From assembly GCA_001604265.1 (NCBI GenBank), contig LVBC01000135.1:1-5440 (forward strand): a DNA stretch of 5,440 nucleotides. The letters are read 5' to 3'. Positions 1-5,440 of this stretch are shown here, piece by piece. Source of the DNA: Spirochaetales bacterium Spiro_01. Lineage in GTDB: Bacteria; Spirochaetota; Spirochaetia; Sphaerochaetales; Sphaerochaetaceae. Position numbers and translations under genes: made by a program. The notes under the pieces are model-generated. The model had not been told where the DNA came from. It saw nothing but the letters and a program-made list of their open reading frames with translations, and did not search any database. How positions within the stretch are numbered: the first letter of the stretch is position 1; every line of letters begins with the position of its first letter.

Positions 1-468
1 GGCCGTGTCCTTGCATTGAATCCGAAGTTCATCGTATGTGACGAGCCGGTATCGGCCCTCGATGTATCCATCAGGGCACAGGTACTGAATCTGATGCAGG
101 ATCTGCAGGAGAAGTTCGGCTTCACATACCTTTTCATCACGCACGACCTCTCTGTCGTGAAGCACCTTTCGGATGATATAGTAGTAATGTACCTTGGAAA
201 GATAGTAGAGAAGGCCCCTGCAAAGGAGCTCTTCATCAATCCATGTCACCCATATACGAAGGCACTGCTCTCTGCCATCCCAGTCCCGGATCCGGACTAT
301 CAGGTCCAGAGGATCATCCTCGAGGGTGAGCTCACAAGCCCTATCGATCCGAAGCCGGGCTGCCGATTCGCAAAGAGATGCCCATATGCAACCGATGCAT
401 GTCGCCAGGGCGATATTCCAGTGAAGGAAGTCGCTCCGGGACACACAGTTGCCTGCAATCTTGTTTGA
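1..468 (+). CDS. Oligopeptide/dipeptide ABC transporter ATP-binding protein, C-terminal part (OppF/DppF type)
   Basis: This is the C-terminal 155 residues of a cytoplasmic ATPase that powers an Opp/Dpp-type peptide importer. The frame is open from the first base, so the Walker A and LSGGQ regions lie upstream of the window. Visible motifs, numbered from the first codon here, are Walker B ending in CDEP (D14, E15), the D-loop SALD (18-21) and the H-loop ITHD (H48). They are followed by the oligopeptide-transporter C-terminal extension beginning [17 protein letters not shown] (about 80-96). That extension carries cysteines at 121, 127, 134 and 152 in the GCRFAKRCP...C...C pattern seen in Opp/Dpp ATPases. 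The IPVPDP segment and the protein's end suit OppF/DppF slightly better than OppD/DppD, which is an inference. The TTG at 16 is an internal leucine codon, not a start. The binding-protein gene follows 40 bases after the stop, which supports one transporter operon. Confidence 0.95.
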   Translation, partial: GRVLALNPKFIVCDEPVSALDVSIRAQVLNLMQDLQEKFGFTYLFITHDLSVVKHLSDDIVVMYLGKIVEKAPAKELFINPCHPYTKALLSAIPVPDPDYQVQRIILEGELTSPIDPKPGCRFAKRCPYATDACRQGDIPVKEVAPGHTVACNLV

Positions 469-477
469 AAAACCATC

Positions 478-493
478 GCCTTTCAATGAAGGC
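478..493 (+). other. Small intercistronic hairpin just upstream of the binding-protein gene
   Basis: GCCTTT (478-483) can pair with GAAGGC (488-493) around a CAAT loop, giving six pairs including one G-U. The hairpin ends one base before the Shine-Dalgarno sequence and has no U-tract, so it is not a terminator. Such structures can protect a highly expressed binding-protein mRNA after processing, but that role here is a guess and the stem is short enough to be chance. Confidence 0.3.
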
Positions 494-494
494 T

Positions 495-502
495 AGGAGG
501 AG
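495..502 (+). promoter_or_regulatory. Strong Shine-Dalgarno sequence for the binding-protein gene
   Basis: AGGAGGAG lies six bases before the ATG at 509. It is a near-perfect anti-SD match, the best in the window, and fits a protein needed in excess over its transporter. It fixes the start at 509. Confidence 0.85.
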
Positions 503-508
503 AAACAT

Positions 509-2044
509 ATGAAGAGAACATTAACAGTTCTGGTCGTTCTGGTTGTTCTTTCTGCTGCACTCTTCGCAGGTGGCTCGTCAGAGTCCGCAACTGCTTCAGG
601 TGCACCAGTCTACAAGGACACAATCGTTTTCGGAACCGGTTCCGATGTAACATCCCTTGACCCACATATCGGCAAGGAATCTGCTGCAGTTGTCGTTACC
701 AACCATATCTACGATACTCTCGTCGATATCGATCTCGACACTGGTACAATCATCCCTCAGATTGCAGAATCCTGGGAAGTTGTCTCCCCGACCGAGTACA
801 GATTCCACATCAGGAAGGGTCTCAAGTTCCACAATGGTGAGGACCTCACAGCAGATGATGTAAAGTTCTCCCTCGACAGAGCTATCGCTACTCCTGCAGT
901 TGCATACCTCGTAGACTTCATCGATACAGTCAAGATCGAAGACGACTACACAGTATTCGTAACTCTCGATGCTCCATATGCTCCATGTCTCAGAAACCTC
1001 GCAGTTCCTTATGCAGCAATCGTTCCAAAGGACTACGTTTCTGCAAATCCGGACATCCTCAAGACTGCTCCAGTTGGTACCGGTCCATATAAGTTCGTCT
1101 CCTGGACCCAGAACGACTCTGTCGTACTGGAGGCCTTCGACGACTACTATCAGGGTGCTCCACTTACCAAGAACGTCAAGATGAAAGTCATTCCTGAAGC
1201 TTCACAGAGAACCATCGCACTCCAGACCGGTGAGATCGATATCGCCTACGATATGACTACAAACGATATGAAGATCATCAGGGACGACAAGAACCTCATC
1301 GCTCTCGAGCAGCCATCACTCACCTGCTTCTACATCTCTCTCAACATGAACAAGAAGCCATTCGATGATGTCAGGGTCAGACAGGCCATCAACTACGCTA
1401 TCGACAGAGACCTCCTCATCGAGACTGTAAACAACGGTGCAGGTCAGGCAGCTGACAACATCATCGCTCCAGCAGTCTTCGGCTACTACAATGTCGGCGC
1501 ATACGAGTACAATCCTGAGAAGGCAAAGGCACTGCTTGCAGAAGCTGGATATCCAAACGGCTTCTCCTGCACTCTCTGGGTAAACAACAACCAGCAGAGA
1601 GTCGAGATGTGCCAGGCAGTCCAGGCAATGCTCAAGGATGTAGGTATCGATTGCAAGGTCGAGATCCTCGAGTTCGGTGCATTCATCCAGAGGTCTTCTG
1701 CCGGTGAGCACGACATGGCATACTTCGGCTGGTTCACCTCCACCAAGGATGGTGACTACACCTTCTACTCACTCGAGCACTCCTCACAGCAGGGTCCTGC
1801 AGGCAACAGATCCTTCACACACGATCCTCAGGTCGATGCACTCGTAGAGAAGGGCAGACAGACAACCGATGAGAAAGTCAGACTCGAGACCTACAAGGAG
1901 CTCGCTGAAGTTCTCAAGGAGATGTCCAACAACGTTACAGTTCTCTATGATACCATGAGAGTCGGTACCACCAACAAGGTCAAGGGCTTCATCCTCGACC
2001 CAATCGGATACCACAAGCTCCAGAAGGTTCAGGTTACAAAGTAA
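509..2044 (+). CDS. Peptide ABC transporter substrate-binding protein (SBP family 5, OppA/DppA-like)
   Basis: This is a 511-residue exported protein that captures peptides outside the cytoplasmic membrane and hands them to the Opp/Dpp permease. Residues 1-20 form a signal peptide: a K-R start, then a hydrophobic run ending ALFA. Cleavage probably follows A20, leaving an N-terminus GGSSESA. No cysteine lies near the cleavage site, so it is probably a soluble periplasmic protein and not a lipoprotein. The family-5 signature is clear at about 84-125: PQIAESWEV, then YRFHIRKGLKFHNGEDLTADDV. Other family features are RQAINYAIDRDLL in the middle and AKALLAEAGYPNGF in domain III. The length is normal for the family. 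All 16 arginine codons are AGA or AGG and the codon use looks strongly selected, as expected for an abundant protein. The ligand cannot be read from sequence: related proteins bind dipeptides, oligopeptides, nickel chelates or sugars. The neighbouring peptidases favour peptides. Confidence 0.95.
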   Translation: MKRTLTVLVVLVVLSAALFAGGSSESATASGAPVYKDTIVFGTGSDVTSLDPHIGKESAAVVVTNHIYDTLVDIDLDTGTIIPQIAESWEVVSPTEYRFHIRKGLKFHNGEDLTADDVKFSLDRAIATPAVAYLVDFIDTVKIEDDYTVFVTLDAPYAPCLRNLAVPYAAIVPKDYVSANPDILKTAPVGTGPYKFVSWTQNDSVVLEAFDDYYQGAPLTKNVKMKVIPEASQRTIALQTGEIDIAYDMTTNDMKIIRDDKNLIALEQPSLTCFYISLNMNKKPFDDVRVRQAINYAIDRDLLIETVNNGAGQAADNIIAPAVFGYYNVGAYEYNPEKAKALLAEAGYPNGFSCTLWVNNNQQRVEMCQAVQAMLKDVGIDCKVEILEFGAFIQRSSAGEHDMAYFGWFTSTKDGDYTFYSLEHSSQQGPAGNRSFTHDPQVDALVEKGRQTTDEKVRLETYKELAEVLKEMSNNVTVLYDTMRVGTTNKVKGFILDPIGYHKLQKVQVTK

Positions 2045-2061
2045 CATTAAAGCAAACGGTG

Positions 2062-2085
2062 AAAAGGGCCAGCTTTGGCCCTTTT
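2062..2085 (+). terminator. Intrinsic terminator or attenuator between the transport and enzyme genes
   Basis: AAAAGGGCCA (2062-2071) pairs perfectly with TGGCCCTTTT (2076-2085) around a GCTT loop. This gives a ten-base-pair, GC-rich stem whose 3' arm ends in four Ts. It starts 17 bases after the binding-protein stop and ends 19 bases before the next start codon. The T-run is short and is followed by CCCTTTCC, so termination may be partial. I see no convincing promoter in the 60-base gap, so the enzyme genes probably depend on read-through past this hairpin. That would give high binding-protein and lower enzyme expression. Near palindromy means it could also act on the opposite strand. Confidence 0.8.
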
Positions 2086-2094
2086 CCCTTTCCA

Positions 2095-2102
2095 AGAGGA
2101 AG
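2095..2102 (+). promoter_or_regulatory. Shine-Dalgarno sequence that sets the M42 peptidase start
   Basis: AGAGGAAG lies just before the ATG at 2105. It supports that start over the in-frame TTG at 2075, which sits inside the terminator hairpin, has no ribosome binding site and would add ten non-family residues. Confidence 0.7.
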
Positions 2103-2104
2103 AT

Positions 2105-3181
2105 ATGGACAAGAAATCAAGCGTAGAGCTTATCAAGAGGATCAGCGACGCAAATGGCGTCTCTGGCTTCGAAGATGAGGTATTGGAAGTTGTAAGAGAT
2201 GAGGCGAAGGGCCTCGGCAGATTCTCGGAGGACTCTCTGAGGAATCTCTATCTCGAGAGAGAGGACAACGAGCCGGGAAAGCCTGTCCTGATGCTGGATG
2301 CCCACACCGACGAGGTCGGCTTCATGGTAAAGGCAATCAGGCCAGATGGCCAGCTGGAGTTCATGACTCTGGGCGGCTGGGTAGTGACCAACATACCAGC
2401 CCACCAGGTGAGGGTCAGAAACCGCTTTGGAGAGTACATCCCAGGAGTCGTTGCCTCGAAACCGCCACACTTCATGAGCGAGGCCGAAAGGAAGGCACCT
2501 CTTGAGATTGCCCACCTTGTCATCGATGTAGGTGCCTCCTCGGCAGAGGAGATCGAGAATGACTTCTGCATAGACATTGCAGCACCTGTCGTTCCTGAGG
2601 TCACCTGTACCTACGATGAAAAGCACGATCTTCTTGTTGGAAAGGCCTTCGACAACAGAATGGGCTGTGCAAGCATCATAGAGACCTTCAGGGAGCTGAA
2701 GGACGAGAAGCTTGCTGTGAACCTCGTTGGCGCCTTTGCAGCCCAGGAGGAGGTAGGTACCAGAGGTGCCACCATCACAGTCCAGCGCGTCCAGCCCGAT
2801 ATCGCAATCTGCTTCGAAGGCTGTCCTGCAGACGACACTGTCGTTCCAGCATACCAGAGACAGACCCAGATCAAGAGGGGCCCGATGCTCAGGCATATCG
2901 ATGCCAGGATGATCACGAATCCGCGCTTCCAGAGATTCGCACTCGATGTGGCAAAGGAGCTGGGAATCCCATGCCAGACTGCCGTAAGGACCGGTGGCTC
3001 AACAGATGGCGCACCGATCCATCTCGGGGCAATGGGAGTTCCATGCATCGTCTCCGGCATCCCTGTAAGGTATGCCCATACACACTATGGAATCTCCTCC
3101 TGGAGCGACTACCAGAATGGAATCAGGCTCGCCTGTGAGATAATCAGGAGAATGGACAAGGATATTATCGGAGGTTTCTGA
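2105..3181 (+). CDS. M42 family metallo-aminopeptidase (glutamyl/deblocking aminopeptidase type)
   Basis: This is a 358-residue cytosolic di-metal aminopeptidase that trims N-terminal residues from short peptides. Family members usually form 12-subunit tetrahedral shells, which is known for the family and not visible here. The metal and catalytic positions are all recognisable: H67 in DAHTDEVGF, bridging D183 in GKAFDNRMG, general base E215 and ligand E216 in QEEVGTRGA, an acidic ligand at E238 in CFEGCPADD, and H325 in RYAHTHYG. GGSTDGAPIHL (298-307) is the usual late motif. The PDZ-like middle domain (about 70-165) contains GGWVVTNIPAHQVRV. The length is standard. The start at 2105 is chosen for its ribosome binding site and because the family N-terminus begins with a short helix before NGVSGFE. 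It follows the terminator hairpin and overlaps the next gene by one base. Homologues are sometimes misnamed endoglucanase. Exact residue preference is unknown. Confidence 0.92.
   Translation: MDKKSSVELIKRISDANGVSGFEDEVLEVVRDEAKGLGRFSEDSLRNLYLEREDNEPGKPVLMLDAHTDEVGFMVKAIRPDGQLEFMTLGGWVVTNIPAHQVRVRNRFGEYIPGVVASKPPHFMSEAERKAPLEIAHLVIDVGASSAEEIENDFCIDIAAPVVPEVTCTYDEKHDLLVGKAFDNRMGCASIIETFRELKDEKLAVNLVGAFAAQEEVGTRGATITVQRVQPDIAICFEGCPADDTVVPAYQRQTQIKRGPMLRHIDARMITNPRFQRFALDVAKELGIPCQTAVRTGGSTDGAPIHLGAMGVPCIVSGIPVRYAHTHYGISSWSDYQNGIRLACEIIRRMDKDIIGGF
3170..3175 (+). promoter_or_regulatory. Shine-Dalgarno sequence inside the M42 gene end, for the PLP enzyme
   Basis: GGAGGT lies five bases before the ATG at 3181. 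It overlaps the last codons of the peptidase gene, whose TGA shares its final A with that ATG. This arrangement implies translational coupling of the two genes. Confidence 0.8.
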
Positions 3182-4224
3182 TGACAAAGACCATTGGTGG
3201 AATGTTCCCCCTAGAGAGGCCTGGAAAGGGCGACAACTACAGGGAAGAGGGAATCATCTATGCCATGAGCGGAAGGTGTGCAATCTACACCTGCCTCAAG
3301 GATATCGATGCTCCGGAGGGAAGCATCGCCTACGTTCCTGCGTACACCTGCGAGACTGTTCTCAGCTGCTATGTGAAGGCCGGCTACAGGCTTCGCTTCT
3401 ACGATGTCGATCCAGATGGCATGGTTCCTCTCTTCAGGGAGGAGGACCTGGAAGGTGTCACAGTCATCAACGTCTGTGGCTGGTTCGGCTTTCTGACCTA
3501 TGATCACTCGTTCATGGAGAAGTGCAGAGAGCATGGTGTGAAGATACTCTTCGATACCACCCACTCTCCACTCTACTATGACGAGCTCTCCGACTACGCA
3601 GCCGGTTCTCTCAGAAAGTGGATGGGAATCGCATGTGGAGGCGTTGCCAGGAAGCTGTGCGGCTCCTTCAACGTCAGGATGCTTCCAGCAGAGGAGGAGC
3701 ACCTCAGGGGTCGCTATGCTTCGATGGCACTCAGAGAGGAGGCGATCGAAGAGGGAAGCGATGAGAAGAATGCCCAGGCCTCCGAGGTCTTCTGGAATAC
3801 AGAGCTCAGGCTGAGACAGATATTCGATGCCTACTCTTCTGACGAGAGGTCCATCGAGATCGCAAAGCACTTCGACTTCGAGAGCATGAGGGAGAAGAGG
3901 TGCCGCCACTTCGAGATAATTTCCAGCACAGTAAAGCCGAACAGTGGCTGGAGGCCGGTCTTCACGAAGCTCGGCAAGAATGATATCCCGAGCCATTATA
4001 CCATCTACTGCAGCGACAGGGAGGATATGAAGAGATATCTTGACGAGATGCATGTGAAGTACACAGCCTTCTGGCCACAGCCACCAATGGTGGACGATAT
4101 CTCCAGGTATCCAGGCGCAGGATATATCAATACGCACGTCCTTTCAGTCCAGCTCGACCAGAGGTGGAGCGATGAGGATATGCTCCGCCTTTCAGAGATT
4201 CTGAACGGCTACAGTGCAAAGTAG
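3181..4224 (+). CDS. DegT/DnrJ/EryC1-like PLP-dependent aminotransferase, divergent
   Basis: This is a 347-residue cytosolic fold-type I PLP enzyme. Its landmarks match the DegT/DnrJ/EryC1/StrS layout: an SGRCAIYTCL segment (30-39) where the family has the SGTxAL phosphate-binding turn; YVPAYTCETVLSCYVKAGY (51-69); DVDPDG (75-80); INVCGWFG (96-103); D125 in LFDTTHS, placed to contact the PLP ring nitrogen; and SLRKW (143-147), where K146 is the probable Schiff-base lysine, followed by GG (153-154). The end around 271-300 (SHYTIY...AFWPQPP) resembles the family's substrate-side domain. Known members mostly aminate keto-sugars of nucleotide sugars, and no sugar gene is visible here, so the substrate is unknown. 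It lies between two peptidase genes and is coupled to the first. It is slightly short for the family and carries ten cysteines, which would suit an anaerobe. Family assignment is fairly sure; the reaction is not. Confidence 0.78.
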   Translation: MTKTIGGMFPLERPGKGDNYREEGIIYAMSGRCAIYTCLKDIDAPEGSIAYVPAYTCETVLSCYVKAGYRLRFYDVDPDGMVPLFREEDLEGVTVINVCGWFGFLTYDHSFMEKCREHGVKILFDTTHSPLYYDELSDYAAGSLRKWMGIACGGVARKLCGSFNVRMLPAEEEHLRGRYASMALREEAIEEGSDEKNAQASEVFWNTELRLRQIFDAYSSDERSIEIAKHFDFESMREKRCRHFEIISSTVKPNSGWRPVFTKLGKNDIPSHYTIYCSDREDMKRYLDEMHVKYTAFWPQPPMVDDISRYPGAGYINTHVLSVQLDQRWSDEDMLRLSEILNGYSAK

Positions 4225-4228
4225 GAGA
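4223..4228 (+). promoter_or_regulatory. Shine-Dalgarno sequence overlapping the PLP-enzyme stop codon
   Basis: AGGAGA begins inside the TAG stop (4222-4224). It lies six bases before the ATG at 4235, good spacing, but directly abuts the ATG at 4229 with no gap. This favours 4235 as the start of the dipeptidase. The GTG at 4214 lies upstream of the site and is unlikely. Confidence 0.75.
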
Positions 4229-4234
4229 ATGGAT

Positions 4235-5347
4235 ATGATTCTTATCAAGAACGCAGATATCTACGCTCCGGAGCATATCGGAGTCAGGGACATACTGATA
4301 GGTGGAGAGAAGATACTTTCCATCGAGAAGAAGATCGATATATCCCTTCCGGGTCTCAGGGTCATCGATGCCGAGGGCGAGATTGCACATCCTGGGTTCA
4401 TCGATGGTCACGTGCACGCGATCGGTGGCGGTGGCGAGTCCGGAATGATATCCCGAGTTCCGGCCCTGACAGAGAAGAAGATTGCAGAGGCCGGTGTCAC
4501 GACCATCGTTGGACTTCTTGGTACCGATGGAACCACAAGGACTGTCAGGGACCTGGTCGCAAAGATACAGGGCTTCAAGGAGTGGGGACTTTCTGGCTAC
4601 TGCCTTACTGGAAGCTATGAGGTCCCGACAAAGACGCTGACAGGCAGCATCGGCGATGATATCGTCTTCGTCAACGAGATCATAGGTGTCAAGGTCGCGA
4701 TTGCAGACCACAGGTGCTCCTTCCCAACGACACAGGAGCTTATAAGGATGGCCTCCGAGGCGAGGATCGCAGCCCTGATGAGCAGAAAGTGCGGCATCGT
4801 CCATTTCCACGTTGGAGTGGACAAGTTGGGCATCTCGCAGCTCTTCGAGATCGCAGAGACGACTCCGATTCCTCTTAAGCACCTCTATCCGACCCACATG
4901 GGCAACCAGATGGATATGGCAGCCAGATGGCTTGAGATAGGTGGCCATGTGGACATCACCTGCCACGCAGCTGCTGTCGACCAGGCGATCAGCTTCATCG
5001 ACAGATATCCGGATGACGTGACACTCTCAACGGACTCCAACGGCTCATTCCCGAAGTGGAATGAGAAGAGGGAGCTTATCGGCATGGGAGCAGGCTCGAT
5101 CAGGGAGCTTCCCAACACTGTCAATGCAATCATAGGAAAGGGTGTCGACAGGTCGCTTGCATACAAGCTCGTCACTGAGAATCCTGCCCGTGCCATGAGC
5201 TTCACCTCCAAGGGAAGGACTGAAGTCGGCATGGATGCAGATATCGATATACTCGCCGGCGACAGGCTCAGATACGTCATCTCCCGAGGCAATGTGCTCG
5301 TGGATGATGGCGTTGCAAAGCCGAGCATGTACGACGAGACAGTCTGA
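4235..5347 (+). CDS. iadA: Isoaspartyl (beta-aspartyl) dipeptidase-like amidohydrolase
   Basis: This is a 370-residue cytosolic metal-dependent hydrolase of the amidohydrolase superfamily. IadA cleaves dipeptides joined through the aspartate side chain, releasing aspartate. Compared from memory with the 390-residue E. coli enzyme, numbering here runs nine lower through the first 230 residues. H59 and H61 (GHVHAIGGGGE) match H68/H70, and K153 (GVKVAIADHR) matches the carboxylated K162. H192 and H221 match H201/H230, and D267 in STDSNGS matches catalytic D285. Substrate contacts E68, T97, Y128, R160 and S271 match E77, T106, Y137, R169 and S289. The position of R233 is N224 in a different loop (PTHMGNQ), and the following stretch is shorter, so specificity may differ. 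The start at 4235 is chosen by ribosome-binding-site spacing; the ATG at 4229 would add two residues. It follows the PLP-enzyme stop by ten bases and is the last gene before a terminator. Confidence 0.88.
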   Translation: MILIKNADIYAPEHIGVRDILIGGEKILSIEKKIDISLPGLRVIDAEGEIAHPGFIDGHVHAIGGGGESGMISRVPALTEKKIAEAGVTTIVGLLGTDGTTRTVRDLVAKIQGFKEWGLSGYCLTGSYEVPTKTLTGSIGDDIVFVNEIIGVKVAIADHRCSFPTTQELIRMASEARIAALMSRKCGIVHFHVGVDKLGISQLFEIAETTPIPLKHLYPTHMGNQMDMAARWLEIGGHVDITCHAAAVDQAISFIDRYPDDVTLSTDSNGSFPKWNEKRELIGMGAGSIRELPNTVNAIIGKGVDRSLAYKLVTENPARAMSFTSKGRTEVGMDADIDILAGDRLRYVISRGNVLVDDGVAKPSMYDETV

Positions 5348-5364
5348 AGTCATATCCTAAAGGA

Positions 5365-5398
5365 TGGTAGGCCTCTTCGGAGGCCTATCACTGTCTTT
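5365..5398 (+). terminator. Intrinsic terminator with UUCG tetraloop at the operon end
   Basis: An 11-pair stem (5365-5375 with 5380-5390, one G-U) closes on a C(UUCG)G loop, an exceptionally stable tetraloop. It begins 17 bases after the dipeptidase stop and is followed by the weak T-rich run CTGTCTTT. A small extra hairpin, ATCC-TAAA-GGAT (5354-5365), abuts it and shares one base, so the two cannot both form fully. Stem strength makes a transcript end here likely even with the poor U-tract. Confidence 0.75.
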
Positions 5399-5440
5399 GG
5401 GGCCGCCTCTTCCAGTTTTCATCCGAGTGCCTCAATTGCT
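5399..5440. other. Window-end sequence with no assignable gene
   Basis: No start codon with a ribosome binding site is seen on the + strand. On the - strand the frame entering from 5439 reads AIEALG and stops at 5419, and another frame runs on to a stop at 5388. Either could be the tail of a convergent gene, but six to sixteen codons are too few to support a call. Confidence 0.3.

Noticed and set aside
596..832. Minus-strand and +3-frame small open frames inside the binding-protein gene
   Set aside because: They lack ribosome binding sites and known motifs and are fully contained in a strongly supported gene.
2075..2104. TTG start for the M42 peptidase that would add ten residues
   Set aside because: The codon is within the terminator hairpin, has no ribosome binding site, and the added residues are outside the family's usual N-terminus.
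2117..2896. Minus-strand open frame of 259 codons opposite the M42 gene
   Set aside because: It is a shadow of the peptidase gene; the forward frame carries all catalytic residues and the antisense product is not protein-like.
3211..4137. Long minus-strand open frame of 308 codons opposite the PLP-enzyme gene
   Set aside because: It lies wholly antisense to a gene with clear family motifs, has no recognisable domain, and arises because the codon bias of the + strand gene rarely creates antisense stops.
4214..4234. GTG start at 4214 for the dipeptidase, overlapping the PLP-enzyme gene
   Set aside because: The only SD-like sequence lies downstream of it, and the extra residues (MQSRRMD) do not match the family N-terminus; the ATG at 4235 has ideal spacing.
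4127..4966. Minus-strand open frame of 279 codons spanning the PLP-enzyme/dipeptidase junction
   Set aside because: It is antisense to two well-supported genes, and its translation shows no known motif and a cysteine/histidine-scattered composition typical of shadow frames.

Overview
The window looks like part of a peptide uptake and breakdown operon from an anaerobic bacterium, most likely a spirochaete of the Sphaerochaeta/Treponema type. This assignment is inferred from style, not from a marker gene. The substrate-binding protein has a signal peptide ending in FAGGSSES with no lipobox cysteine, which is common in that group. Arginine is written almost entirely with AGA/AGG. The proteins resemble those of gut and sediment anaerobes.

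All real genes are on the + strand and tightly packed. Bases 1-468 hold the C-terminal half of an Opp/Dpp-type ABC transporter ATPase, whose N-terminus lies upstream of the window. Bases 509-2044 encode the exported peptide-binding protein of the same transporter. A strong hairpin at 2062-2085 separates these transport genes from three cytosolic enzyme genes: an M42 metallo-aminopeptidase (2105-3181), a divergent DegT/DnrJ-type PLP enzyme (3181-4224) and an IadA-like isoaspartyl dipeptidase (4235-5347). The three enzyme genes are linked by a 1-base stop/start overlap and by a stop codon embedded in the next Shine-Dalgarno sequence. The unit ends in a UUCG-tetraloop hairpin at 5365-5390. The last 50 bases hold no gene that can be called with confidence.

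The likely logic is as follows. The transporter imports short peptides. The M42 enzyme removes N-terminal residues. The IadA-like enzyme cleaves beta-aspartyl (isoaspartyl) dipeptides that ordinary peptidases leave intact. The PLP enzyme may act on a released amino acid or on a modified peptide product. The PLP enzyme is the part that does not fit a standard peptide operon, because its family usually works on nucleotide sugars. The IadA-like protein keeps every catalytic and metal ligand I could place but appears to lack one of the two substrate-binding arginines of the E. coli enzyme. Together these hint at a specialised, perhaps isopeptide-type, substrate. No mobile elements, CRISPR arrays, tRNAs or rRNAs were seen.
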